Of a stretch of DNA of 15,273 bases, positions 7,301-14,577 are shown in pieces. A program made the translations under genes and the position numbers. The stretch spans positions 1 to 15,273 of the forward strand of contig JAFNWZ010000144.1 of the NCBI GenBank assembly GCA_017379255.1, in the 5' to 3' direction. Source of the DNA: Akkermansia sp. (lineage in GTDB: Bacteria > Verrucomicrobiota > Verrucomicrobiia > Verrucomicrobiales > Akkermansiaceae). The notes beneath the pieces are model-generated. The model saw nothing but the letters and a program-made list of their open reading frames with translations. It was not told where the DNA came from and ran no database searches. Every line of letters starts with the position of its first letter. Within the stretch, counting starts at the first letter, position 1.

Positions 7301-7972
7301 TCACACCTCGGCGGTGTAGATGGAGGCAATCCCCATGCTCAGGGGACGGCAGACAGGATTGCGGAATCCGGCACGGCGCATCAACTCACAGAAAGCAGCA
7401 CCGCGGGGGAAAGCCTCGATACTTTCGCCCAGGTAGTCGTATGCCCCGCTGTTACCCGTGAGCCAGCCGGCAATGCGCGGCAGCACATGGTGCAGATAAA
7501 GCCGGTACGGCAAGGCAAATATGTTTTCCGGCATGCTGAAATCCAGCACAAGCAGATGCCCACCCGGTCGCAGGATGCGCCGCCACTCCTGCAGGGCTTT
7601 TTCATAGTCTGCCATATTGCGCAACCCGAACGCCACCGTGGCTGCATCATAGCTTGCACCAGCCAGCGGCAGATTCATGGCATCGGCCTCCAGCACATTC
7701 TGCAATCCGCGACGCACAGCCACATCCAGCATCGGGCGGCAGAAATCCGTGCCCAGCACTTCCATTTCCGGGAACGCCTTTTTGAGCGCCAGTGCCAGGT
7801 CACCCGTACCAGTGGCAATATCAAGCAGATTGGCGGGTTTCCACTCAGCAACCATTTCCACCACCCGCGCCCGCCACAGGATATCGGTTCCCATGGAGAG
7901 CACGTGGTTGGCGGTCACATAGCGTTCGGCTATGGACGAAAAAGCAGCGTGTACGTAGGCTGGGTCAGGCAT
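7301..7972 (-). CDS. menG: Demethylmenaquinone methyltransferase (MenG/UbiE family)
   Basis: 223 residues, slightly shorter than the usual 230-250. Class I SAM-dependent methyltransferase that adds the last methyl group in menaquinone synthesis. Seen: the family-typical start FSSIAERYVTANHVLSMG (11-28), SAM motif I LLDIATGTGDLA (49-60), the acidic EADAMNLPL (95-103), VAFGLRNM (113-120) and ILRPGGHLLVLDFS (133-146). Menaquinone rather than ubiquinone is assumed from the inferred phylum, so menG is preferred to ubiE. The start lies only 3 bases after the icd stop, so translation is probably coupled, and both look co-transcribed with the small membrane-protein gene upstream. Confidence 0.94.
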   Translation of the reverse strand: MPDPAYVHAAFSSIAERYVTANHVLSMGTDILWRARVVEMVAEWKPANLLDIATGTGDLALALKKAFPEMEVLGTDFCRPMLDVAVRRGLQNVLEADAMNLPLAGASYDAATVAFGLRNMADYEKALQEWRRILRPGGHLLVLDFSMPENIFALPYRLYLHHVLPRIAGWLTGNSGAYDYLGESIEAFPRGAAFCELMRRAGFRNPVCRPLSMGIASIYTAEV

Positions 7973-7975
7973 GGC

Positions 7976-9199
7976 TTACTTGATATGCGCCAGCAGCGCA
8001 TCGGCAAAAGCCGTGGTGCTCACCGCCGTGCTGCCGGGAATCATCTCGGCCAGGTCGGCGGTCACGGTCTTATCGGCAATCGCCCCTTCAATCGCGGTCA
8101 CGATGCGGTCGGCAGCTTCCGTCCAACCCATGTAGCGCAGCATCATCTCGGCAGACAGCAGGAAGGAACAAGGATTCACCTTATCCAGACCAGCCAGCTT
8201 GGGAGCAGTGCCGTGCGTAGCTTCGAACACGGCGTGCCCCGTGCGGTAGTTGATGTTGGCACCCGGGGCAATACCGATGCCGCCCACCTGGGCAGCCAGG
8301 GCATCGGAGCAGTAGTCGCCGTTCAGGTTCAGCGTGGCCACCACGGAATGCTCCTGCGGATGGATGAGGATTTCCTGCAGGAAGGCATCGCAGATGCAAT
8401 CCTTGATGATGATGCCGTTGGGCAGCTTGCACCAGGGGCCATCGCCGATGGGTTCGGCACCGAACTCACGCCGGGCCAGGCCATAGCCCCAGTCGCGGAA
8501 GCCGCCCTCGGTGAACTTCATGATATTGCCCTTGTGCACCAGGGTCACATACGGGCGGTTTGTTTCAATGGCGTACTGAATGGCCGAACGCACCAGACGC
8601 TCCGTGCCTTCCTTCGATACGGGCTTGATGCCGAAACCGGAGGTCTGCGGGAAACGCACCTTATTGGCGCGCTGCGGGAATTCGGTAGAAAGCCAGTCAA
8701 AGAATTTCTCAGCTTCCGGCGTGCCGCATTCGAACTCGATGCCGGCGTAGATATCTTCCGTATTCTCGCGGAAGATGACCATATCCACCTTCTCCGGAGC
8801 TTTCACCGGGGTTTCGATACCCTGGAAGTAGCGCACCGGGCGCACGCAGCAATAAAGGTCAAGCCCCTGGCGCAGCGCCACGTTGAGCGAACGGATACCC
8901 TTGCCCACCGGAGTGGTCAGCGGCCCCTTGATACCCACCAGCAGAGTACGGAAAGCATCCATGGTCTCGTTGGGCAACCAGGTACCTACCGTATCAAAAG
9001 CTTTTTGCCCGGCCAGCACCTCCTGCCACACAAGGGCGCGGTTGTCGCCGTAGGCGGCGCACACGGCGGCATCAATCACGCGCTTGGCGGCGCGCCAGAT
9101 ATCCGGGCCGGAGCCGTCGCCGATGATATGGGGGATGATGGGGAAATCAGGCACATTCAGCCCCTGCCCCGTCATGGTAATGGGTGTTCCTTCGCTCAT
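7976..9199 (-). CDS. icd: Isocitrate dehydrogenase, E. coli-type homodimeric
   Basis: 407 residues (E. coli enzyme 416). TCA-cycle oxidative decarboxylation of isocitrate to 2-oxoglutarate. Seen: the substrate loop RSLNVALRQ containing the Ser equivalent to E. coli Ser113, [37 protein letters not shown] and HGTAPKLAG. Of five residues known to set NADP preference in the E. coli enzyme, Lys344 and Val351 are kept (K334, V341 here), but Tyr345, Tyr391 and Arg395 are Leu335, Ala381 and Glu385. NADP use is therefore probable but not certain. There is no Shine-Dalgarno; the GAGGAGG 25 bases upstream is the coding end of the preceding small gene. It is 20 bases downstream of that gene and 3 bases upstream of menG. 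Confidence 0.96.
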   Translation of the reverse strand: MSEGTPITMTGQGLNVPDFPIIPHIIGDGSGPDIWRAAKRVIDAAVCAAYGDNRALVWQEVLAGQKAFDTVGTWLPNETMDAFRTLLVGIKGPLTTPVGKGIRSLNVALRQGLDLYCCVRPVRYFQGIETPVKAPEKVDMVIFRENTEDIYAGIEFECGTPEAEKFFDWLSTEFPQRANKVRFPQTSGFGIKPVSKEGTERLVRSAIQYAIETNRPYVTLVHKGNIMKFTEGGFRDWGYGLARREFGAEPIGDGPWCKLPNGIIIKDCICDAFLQEILIHPQEHSVVATLNLNGDYCSDALAAQVGGIGIAPGANINYRTGHAVFEATHGTAPKLAGLDKVNPCSFLLSAEMMLRYMGWTEAADRIVTAIEGAIADKTVTADLAEMIPGSTAVSTTAFADALLAHIK

Positions 9200-9219
9200 A
9201 ATCAGATTGTCAATAAAAA

Positions 9220-9402
9220 TTATTCCTCCTCAGCAGAAGCCTCGGCAGCTGGCCTGGCATCTTCTTTCTCTGTTCCGTCACTGTTTGCCATGGAGCAGAA
9301 CGCAAACACCGCCCCCAGCAGCAGCGGGGGCAGAATCCAGAACAGAATACCGTCGCGCTCACTGTCGCGACGCGTCTTGATGGGTGTATGATAACCGGCC
9401 AT
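9220..9402 (-). CDS. Small single-span membrane protein, unknown function
   Basis: 60 residues from the ATG at 9402. A longer in-frame start at 9525 would run back into the upstream gene and beyond the promoter at 9422-9449, so it is rejected. Seen: a basic N-terminus ([13 protein letters not shown]), one hydrophobic helix (~18-39, [17 protein letters not shown]) and an acidic Ala/Glu tail ending SAEEE. Positive-inside bias suggests the N-terminus is cytoplasmic. It lies just downstream of a likely promoter and 20 bases before icd. The family is not recognised. The GC-rich codon use and clean fit between neighbours support it being real. Confidence 0.65.
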   Translation of the reverse strand: MAGYHTPIKTRRDSERDGILFWILPPLLLGAVFAFCSMANSDGTEKEDARPAAEASAEEE

Positions 9403-9421
9403 AAGCGTACTTTGTGCGGGT

Positions 9422-9449
9422 ATTGTAGCACATTCTTTTCTGAATGCAA
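9422..9449 (-). promoter_or_regulatory. Candidate extended -10 promoter for small membrane gene-icd-menG
   Basis: The minus strand reads TTGCAT (9449-9444), a 16-base spacer and TGC-TACAAT (the -10 box is 9427-9422). The TGn extension compensates for a poor -35. The predicted start near 9415 gives a ~12-base leader before the ATG at 9402. It lies in the 59-base gap after the YcxB-like gene. Confidence 0.5.
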
Positions 9450-9461
9450 CCAGAAAGAGCA

Positions 9462-10730
9462 TCAGTCTCCCTGCGGTGCTGTTGCATCTGGCAGGGTCAG
9501 GAAAACATAAGTCCCGTCTTCCCACTCCATCCGCAACCAGCAGACATTTTCCTCTTCATCCTCGTATTCCTCAGCTTCGAGCATTTCGCCAGGGAATCCG
9601 GTAACCGGAGTCAAGTCCTCCACGTAGAGGATATGCTCGGTATCGACCGCCTCATCATCATACCCCATCTGTACCGCCCAGGCAAACACACCGAACAATA
9701 TCACCGGCACAGAAAGAAGACTGACAATCACCGCCATCACACGCCCACGCTGCGATACCCTCACCGGCGCCGGCAGAGTGGAAGGCGGCGGCATATCCTT
9801 ACCGATGGAAAGCAAGCCACCGGAGCGCATCAGGTAAATATAGGAGTGAGCTGTTTCCAGCGCACCTTCCACCTGGCTCTGAGAAATGAGCGTCCACAAA
9901 TTTCCGGGCGAGTTCACGAGCGCATGCCCGCGCCGCAAATGCACTTCGACGGATTCCTCCCGCTGAATCCATTTCTTCAACCTGTACCCCGGATGCCAGA
10001 ATGCATACAGACAGCGGAACACGTAGTAGAAGGAGAACACCGCCACCGCAATCATCCACCATTCATCAAGCATCAGGTAACACCACACCAGAATCAATCC
10101 GGCAGCCAGCATCACCGGCGCGAGCAGCAGGCAGACCCACGGCGCTTTCGGATACAACCGCCGCATCAGCACATCTGCATCTTCCCGTCTCGAAACCGGA
10201 TTCGTCATCCGTGTACGCGGTGATTCGCTGCAGTATTCCTCCGGAGGGGCTATCTGCATCCCGGCGGGCACATCCTTCCCGGCATGTTCCCGGCAGAACT
10301 TCAGCATCTCCACCAGTCTCTCCGGTTTCACCCCCGCCACGGGCAGGAGCAGCGGCATGCCGCTCTTCAACGCCACGTGCATCATGCCACCGGCCACGGA
10401 TACTTTTTCAATACTATGCCAGGGGATATACGTCCTGCTTTCGCGTGCGGGAGTCTCCGTCATCATGCCGCGCTCCGTCAGAGTCACAAAAACATCACCC
10501 GCCAGCTGCTGCTGCCGCTTCAATGTCCGCATCATACTGGCCGCACGAATCATCGTCGATATCAGGGTCAGCCCGAATGCAATGAGCAGCACCTCCAACA
10601 CGATATCTGGGTGCATCAGATAGAGGATAACCGCTGCAATCAGGAACACACGCAGGCCATACGCCACCGCCACCACGGCAAAAATCTGCCACCAGGAACT
10701 TGTCTGATTCGAACTCAGTTTATAGACCAT
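9462..10730 (-). CDS. Duplicated YcxB-like membrane protein
   Basis: 422 residues from the ATG at 10730. An in-frame start at 10811 would place the promoter inside the gene and adds non-membrane sequence unlike the rest. Seen: two similar halves. Half one has two membrane spans (~14-38, ~42-62) and a soluble module (~76-150) with TYIPWHSIEKVSVAGG and ALKSGMPLLLPVAG, resembling the YcxB-like / bacterial PH-like fold. Half two has two spans (~197-219, ~224-243) and a weaker copy (~258-312, LWTLISQSQVEGALETAHSYIYL). A fifth span (~331-355) and an acidic C-terminus (EAEEYEDEEE) follow. The biochemical role of this family is unknown. It is transcribed alone or leads into the icd operon, with a predicted leaderless start. 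Confidence 0.75.
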   Translation of the reverse strand: MVYKLSSNQTSSWWQIFAVVAVAYGLRVFLIAAVILYLMHPDIVLEVLLIAFGLTLISTMIRAASMMRTLKRQQQLAGDVFVTLTERGMMTETPARESRTYIPWHSIEKVSVAGGMMHVALKSGMPLLLPVAGVKPERLVEMLKFCREHAGKDVPAGMQIAPPEEYCSESPRTRMTNPVSRREDADVLMRRLYPKAPWVCLLLAPVMLAAGLILVWCYLMLDEWWMIAVAVFSFYYVFRCLYAFWHPGYRLKKWIQREESVEVHLRRGHALVNSPGNLWTLISQSQVEGALETAHSYIYLMRSGGLLSIGKDMPPPSTLPAPVRVSQRGRVMAVIVSLLSVPVILFGVFAWAVQMGYDDEAVDTEHILYVEDLTPVTGFPGEMLEAEEYEDEEENVCWLRMEWEDGTYVFLTLPDATAPQGD

Positions 10731-10736
10731 GGCGGC

Positions 10737-10766
10737 ATTATAGCACCAGAAAGCGCCCCGTAACAA
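10737..10766 (-). promoter_or_regulatory. Promoter of the YcxB-like gene, predicted leaderless
   Basis: The minus strand reads TTGTTA (10766-10761), an 18-base spacer and a perfect TATAAT (10742-10737). Six bases then separate the -10 box from the ATG at 10730. With standard spacing the first transcribed base is the A of the start codon. No Shine-Dalgarno is present. This site decides the start at 10730 against the longer reading. Confidence 0.65.
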
Positions 10767-11407
10767 GCAAAATTCGACAACCGCTGATTCGCTGGTTTTC
10801 AGGCCTTCCAAAGCGGGTGTTTAGCCGCCCATTTGCAGCCATTCCGCGCAGCAAATCATAGATTTCACATATTATATTTCTTAACAGTTCATCGTCATAT
10901 TTACATCCATATAATAAACCGGTATTTATCGGTATATAAAACAGGCATTCCACCCCTCTTTGCAGATATATCATTACACCCGGCTTTCAATTCTTCTTTT
11001 ATTTTTATTTTCTGTTTCTTATAGGCGTATATATGTATTATCCGCACCCCCAATAACAAAGTACAGAAAAAAAGCCTTTTTCTCATATCTTTCTTTATGT
11101 ATCAATCGAATTTTTGACCATTTTTCTGCCATTTTAATGCAGATTTTTCATTATGTGAATTCATTTTTCTTTTCTCTCTCTGCCCAGGATTTCTTCCGGT
11201 TCGTCCCCACCGGGTGTTTTAACACCAGAACAAGCTATTCGCACCCATTTAAGCCCCTCCAGAATGCAAAATCCGGCGTACAAATGACCGGCCATAGAGC
11301 TACGCGCCCGCCATTTTGCCTGTTTTCGGGGTATTTTTCTTCATATATACATAATTTGCAGATATTTACAACTTTTTAGAAAAATAAGGCAAAAATGACG
11401 ATTTTGT
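10767..11407. other. AT-rich divergent intergenic region without a convincing gene
   Basis: About 640 bases between two outward-facing promoters. Bases ~10860-11165 and ~11335-11430 are strongly AT-rich, with a more mixed island at ~11180-11330. Seen: a 10-base-period direct repeat CGGTATTTAT/CGGTATATAA (10920-10939), a GGTGTT-TT-AACACC inverted repeat (11213-11226) and three TGCAGAT-containing copies (listed separately). Open frames here have Phe/Ser/Ile/Tyr-rich translations typical of noncoding AT-rich DNA. A regulatory region, an untranslated small RNA or decayed DNA are all possible. Confidence 0.55.
10961..11372 (+). repeat. Three dispersed TGCAGAT-type 16-mers
   Basis: TGCAGATATATCATTA (10961-10976) and TGCAGATTTTTCATTA (11138-11153) match at 14 of 16 bases. 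TGCAGATATTTACAAC (11357-11372) shares the first nine. Spacing is 177 and 219 bases. They could be protein-binding sites in the divergent spacer, or chance in low-complexity DNA. Confidence 0.35.
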
Positions 11408-11436
11408 TTGATTTATATTCAAAAGAGGCATAAAAT
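11408..11436 (+). promoter_or_regulatory. Promoter of the [4Fe-4S] membrane protein gene, predicted leaderless
   Basis: TTGATT (11408-11413), a 17-base spacer and TAAAAT (11431-11436) are followed by six bases and the ATG at 11443. The predicted transcription start coincides with the A of ATG. No Shine-Dalgarno is present. The upstream DNA is AT-rich. Confidence 0.65.
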
Positions 11437-11442
11437 AGTCTC

Positions 11443-12102
11443 ATGCGCAAAATTCAACTGCTCCGCCTCCTGGTGCAAGCCCTGTTTATGGCTGGACTGT
11501 TCATGAGCTTCATGCCGAAGACGAAAGTCGTGAGTTCATGGCTTCTACCCACCATCATTCTGGCGGGTGTATTCTTCTGCGGATGGGTCTGTCCCTTCGG
11601 CGCCGCCCAGGACTGGATGTCGAAGCTGGGGAGACTGCTGCGCCTGCCGCGCCTGCGCATGCCCCAGGGAACCCAACGCTACCTGCAACTGCTGCGCTAT
11701 GGCTTCTACCTGGTTTCCACCATTGGCATCACCTTTGCCCTGCTGAAAGGGCCGCACAATTTCTCACGCTTCATGCGCGGAGATTTCCTGACCATAGCCT
11801 CTGGCATCATCATCCTTTTCCTGCTCGTTTCTCTGGTCTTCGACCGCCCGTTCTGCAACTATTTCTGCACCGGCGGTGCGCGCATGGGGCTCTTCAGCGT
11901 GCTGCGCATCTTCGGCATCAAACGCAACACAGAGCAATGCAGACAGTGTGGTCAATGCAGCAAGGCCTGCCCCATGAACATCGACGTGGCCCACACGGAC
12001 TTTGTGCGCCACCCGAACTGCATCGGCTGCATGAACTGCGTCTCGGCCTGCCCGAAAGGCTATCTGAAATACGGCCTCATGCCTGGCAATAAAAAGAAGT
12101 GA
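11443..12102 (+). CDS. Membrane ferredoxin-type protein, NapH/CcoG-like, two [4Fe-4S] clusters
   Basis: 219 residues. Seen: four membrane spans (~5-23, ~32-47, ~84-101, ~116-133); membrane-edge Cys motifs CGWVCPFGA (C46, C50) and CNYFCTGG (C138, C142); and two classical ferredoxin motifs, C166-x2-C169-x2-C172-x3-C176-P and C193-x2-C196-x2-C199-x3-C203-P. This is the plan of the NapH/NosR/CcoG-type membrane iron-sulphur proteins, which pass electrons across or out of the membrane quinone pool. No terminal reductase, oxidase assembly or flavoprotein gene is adjacent, so the partner is unknown. It is a single-gene unit with a strong terminator 20 bases downstream. Confidence 0.85.
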   Translation: MRKIQLLRLLVQALFMAGLFMSFMPKTKVVSSWLLPTIILAGVFFCGWVCPFGAAQDWMSKLGRLLRLPRLRMPQGTQRYLQLLRYGFYLVSTIGITFALLKGPHNFSRFMRGDFLTIASGIIILFLLVSLVFDRPFCNYFCTGGARMGLFSVLRIFGIKRNTEQCRQCGQCSKACPMNIDVAHTDFVRHPNCIGCMNCVSACPKGYLKYGLMPGNKKK

Positions 12103-12122
12103 CAGGCATTCCTGCACACAAA

Positions 12123-12158
12123 AACAAGTCCCCCCGGCGCACAACCGGGGGGCTTGTT
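12123..12158. terminator. Strong bidirectional intrinsic terminator
   Basis: AACAAG (12123-12128) pairs with CTTGTT (12153-12158), and CCCCCCGG (12130-12137) pairs with CCGGGGGG (12145-12152), with one bulged T and a 7-base loop. On the plus strand the arm runs into TTTGATT, and on the minus strand into TTTTTG. It sits between two convergent genes and would serve both. Confidence 0.9.
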
Positions 12159-12184
12159 TGATTCGGGTGCAGTAAAGGAGACGA

Positions 12185-14407
12185 TTACACGTGCGTCCGG
12201 AACAATTCAGCCTGCTCACGCAGCAGGGCGAATGAATGGCGCACCATGGCGCGGGTTTCATTCAGGAGGTTGAGGTAGAGGATACCGTTTCGCATATCCA
12301 TCACATCCTCCTCGGCGCGGATGAGGTGGCGGCGGATGCACTCCGCAAACTCGGCCTTGAGGTCGCCGGACTGCTCCATCACGGCCTCGATACCGGCTCC
12401 GCCCTCGCTCTGCAGCTTGATGCTCAGCCCCGGGAAACAGGCGGAAATGCGGTCGCTCATGGAGAGCAGATCGCGCCCCTGCTCTGCGGTCAGGCCAACG
12501 TGGTTGTTATCAATGTGCTTGTAACTGGCTTTCACCACGGAGAGCAGGCATTCTGCCACCTGCATGCTGCTGTCGTGCAGGCGCAGGATGAGCTGGCCGC
12601 GGTCATACAAACGGGCTGGCAGGCTGTGCAGGCAGGGCAGAATCTGGTCTTCCTTCACGGCCTCCAGCGTGCGGTTGAGCTCGCGCGTCTTCTTGCGCAG
12701 GCGCTTCAAGGCGCTGTAATCCTCCGCCAGCAGAGCCTTCACCGTGGCGCGGTAGATACCGTACGAACGCCCCAGACGGTCCACAGAAGCCTCACCCAGC
12801 TCCCTCAGCACAGCAGGAGAATCCAGGTTCAGCTCGGGCAGCGCCTCCGCATTCTTGCGGCGGTGCAGGTAAGCCGATTTCACGAGAATGCCAGCCGCAA
12901 TCGCCAGCATCAGAGCAACGCCCCAGATACCGCCAACCATCATCACCGAGGCCGTGATACCTGCTGCCAGGAAGGCGAGCAGCCCGGTCATGAACCAGCC
13001 ACCAATCACCACCATCACGCCCGTGATGCGGTACACGGCGCTGTCACGCCCCCAGGCACGGTCTGCCAGTGAGGAACCCATGGCCACCATGAAGGTCACA
13101 TAAGTGGTGGAAAGTGGGAGTTTCAGCGAGGTTGCCAGTGAAATCAGCAGGGCAGAAACCGTCAGATTCACCGAGGCACGCACCATGTCAAAGGCGGTTC
13201 CGTCGTCCTCCGTCAGCTCCAGCGGCTGGAAGCGCCGCCCCACAAAACGGGCCACCGGCTCCGGGGTAATGCGGGTGATGAAGCGGGAAGCCCCCAGTGC
13301 CCAGCGCACAGCCGCACGGGCGGGCAGACAGGAACCGAAGCACTCCTTGCTCACGCCGTTGCTGCGGGCAAGCTTCACCTCTGTCTCCGTCACTGTACGG
13401 GCCTTTTTGGAGAAGACGAGTGCCAGCACCATCACCCCGCCTGCAGCCAGCAGATACCAGATATTAGCCTGCACCGGTTCCGCCAGCGAGCCCATGCGCA
13501 GGGACTCCAGGGCACCACCGGCCGCCACATGCGCGCTGGCAATGTGGTAGGAGGATTCGGCTGCCATGAACACACCGATGAAGTTCACAAGGTCATTCCC
13601 CGCAAAAGCCAGAGCCAGCGCGCAGGTACCCGCCAGCACAGTGAGACGCAGGGTATTCACCCGCAGGATATATTGCAGGATAAAAGAAACCACAAACCAG
13701 AACAGCAGGGTTCCCAGCACCACCATTGCGATATTCCCGTTCAGGAACTGCAGCATTTCCGGAGTCACCACGGAGCTGTGCTTAAGCCCCTTGAACACGG
13801 CAAAATAGCTGATAGCCGTGAGCGATGCGGCACACCACAGCGAGCCGATGTACTTATAGGCACGCTGGTAGCGGAAGCTGAACAACAGGCGTGAGAACCA
13901 CATCACCACGCAGCCGCAGGTGAATGCCACCGCCACCGAGCAGAAAATGCCGGAAATAATCGTGAGCGACTTGGAGCTGTTGATGAACTCCCCAAGCTCC
14001 CCTGCACCGTTCTCATATATCGTGAACAGAGCCACCGCCACGGCCGCACCCAGCAATTCAAACACCAGCGACACCGTGGTGGAGGTCGGCAAGCCGAAGG
14101 TGTTGAACAAGTCCAGCAGGATGACATCTGTCAGCATCACCGCGAGGAACAGCATCATCACCCCATGGAAAGAAAACTGCGCCGGCACAAACACACCGCT
14201 GCGGGCAATCTCCATCATGCCCCCGGAAAGCGATGCTCCCAGCACAATACCTGCCGCCGCCACCGCCAGCACCACGCCGCGGCGCGCGGCATTACATCCC
14301 ACCGCCGAGTTCAAGAAGTTGGCCGCGTCATTCGACACGCCCACCACCAGGTCAAACACAGCCAACAAGAGCAGGATGCCCAATATCGCTATATACATTT
14401 CGTTCAT
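12185..14407 (-). CDS. PiT-family inorganic phosphate transporter with C-terminal PhoU-like domain
   Basis: 740 residues. Seen: two PiT signature halves, GVSNDAANFLNSAVG (23-37) with NTFGLPTSTTV (102-112), and AGNDLVNFIGV (~268-278) with KLPLSTTYVTFMV (~430-442). About a dozen hydrophobic helices extend to ~508. Then comes a soluble helical region (~515-740, RLRKKTRELNRTLEAVKED, LRLHDSSMQVAECLLS) resembling PhoU-like all-helical domains. Role: low-affinity phosphate symport across the inner membrane, driven by the ion gradient, with the fused domain probably sensing or gating. A loop (~335-400) links the halves. It is convergent with the ferredoxin-type gene and divergent from the solute-binding lipoprotein. 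The PhoU assignment rests on helix pattern and length only. Confidence 0.92.
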   Translation of the reverse strand: MNEMYIAILGILLLLAVFDLVVGVSNDAANFLNSAVGCNAARRGVVLAVAAAGIVLGASLSGGMMEIARSGVFVPAQFSFHGVMMLFLAVMLTDVILLDLFNTFGLPTSTTVSLVFELLGAAVAVALFTIYENGAGELGEFINSSKSLTIISGIFCSVAVAFTCGCVVMWFSRLLFSFRYQRAYKYIGSLWCAASLTAISYFAVFKGLKHSSVVTPEMLQFLNGNIAMVVLGTLLFWFVVSFILQYILRVNTLRLTVLAGTCALALAFAGNDLVNFIGVFMAAESSYHIASAHVAAGGALESLRMGSLAEPVQANIWYLLAAGGVMVLALVFSKKARTVTETEVKLARSNGVSKECFGSCLPARAAVRWALGASRFITRITPEPVARFVGRRFQPLELTEDDGTAFDMVRASVNLTVSALLISLATSLKLPLSTTYVTFMVAMGSSLADRAWGRDSAVYRITGVMVVIGGWFMTGLLAFLAAGITASVMMVGGIWGVALMLAIAAGILVKSAYLHRRKNAEALPELNLDSPAVLRELGEASVDRLGRSYGIYRATVKALLAEDYSALKRLRKKTRELNRTLEAVKEDQILPCLHSLPARLYDRGQLILRLHDSSMQVAECLLSVVKASYKHIDNNHVGLTAEQGRDLLSMSDRISACFPGLSIKLQSEGGAGIEAVMEQSGDLKAEFAECIRRHLIRAEEDVMDMRNGILYLNLLNETRAMVRHSFALLREQAELFRTHV

Positions 14408-14415
14408 ACGGCCCT

Positions 14416-14424
14416 ACTCTAGCA
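14416..14424 (-). promoter_or_regulatory. Weak extended -10 element upstream of the phosphate transporter
   Basis: The minus strand reads TGC-TAGAGT, which fits an extended -10. Standard spacing puts the start near 14409, two bases before the ATG at 14407, so this mRNA would be nearly leaderless too. No convincing -35 box is present. Confidence 0.3.
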
Positions 14425-14465
14425 TAACCGCACCCACACATGCACGCATTCTAATGTGAATTCTC

Positions 14466-14484
14466 CGCCACATGGCATGTGGCG
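14466..14484. promoter_or_regulatory. Perfect 19-bp palindrome between divergent genes (operator-like)
   Basis: CGCCACATG-G-CATGTGGCG is a perfect inverted repeat centred on 14475. It lies 59 bases from the phosphate-transporter ATG and ~38 bases upstream of the -35 box of the lipoprotein gene. ATTTTG follows on the plus strand, so it resembles a terminator, but no plus-strand gene ends nearby. A dimeric regulator's site is more likely. Confidence 0.45.
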
Positions 14485-14521
14485 ATTTTGTCACAGTAGG
14501 CGGCGCAGTCCCAATTTCATA

Positions 14522-14549
14522 TTGACTTATCTGGCAGTTAGGGTAACAT
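14522..14549 (+). promoter_or_regulatory. Promoter of the solute-binding lipoprotein gene
   Basis: TTGACT (14522-14527), a 16-base spacer and TAACAT (14544-14549). The predicted start near 14556 falls after the first in-frame ATG at 14551, which would then not be transcribed whole. This supports the ATG at 14578, where a lipoprotein signal begins. Confidence 0.55.
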
Positions 14550-14577
14550 AATGTCAATATTTTATCTCTCTAAGCAT

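Noticed and set aside
9202..9207. Perfect TTGACA on the minus strand just upstream of the icd start
   Set aside because: No acceptable -10 box lies 16-18 bases downstream, where icd coding sequence has already begun.
7268..9391. Very long (707-codon) plus-strand open frame opposite menG and icd
   Set aside because: It is antisense to two certain genes. His/Gly/Gln-rich translation is typical of the opposite strand of GC-rich coding DNA.
10738..10974. 78-codon minus-strand frame upstream of the YcxB-like gene
   Set aside because: It spans the predicted promoter of that gene and has no coding-like composition or family resemblance.
10901..11086. 61-codon minus-strand frame starting MRKRLFFCTLLLG, resembling a short signal sequence
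   Set aside because: The Lys/Ile-rich run and AT-rich base composition look like chance, and no promoter or family supports it.
11102..11164. 20-residue minus-strand frame (MNSHNEKSALKW...) after a purine-rich stretch
   Set aside because: It is too short to support without transcript or conservation evidence. The purine run is only weakly Shine-Dalgarno-like.
10960..11379. 139-codon plus-strand open frame in the AT-rich spacer
   Set aside because: Its Phe/Ser/Tyr/Ile-rich translation reflects base composition. There is no recognisable domain or ribosome site, and it overlaps the repeats and promoter region.
14466..14500. Palindrome followed by ATTTTG as a plus-strand terminator
   Set aside because: No plus-strand gene ends upstream, and its position between divergent promoters fits an operator better.
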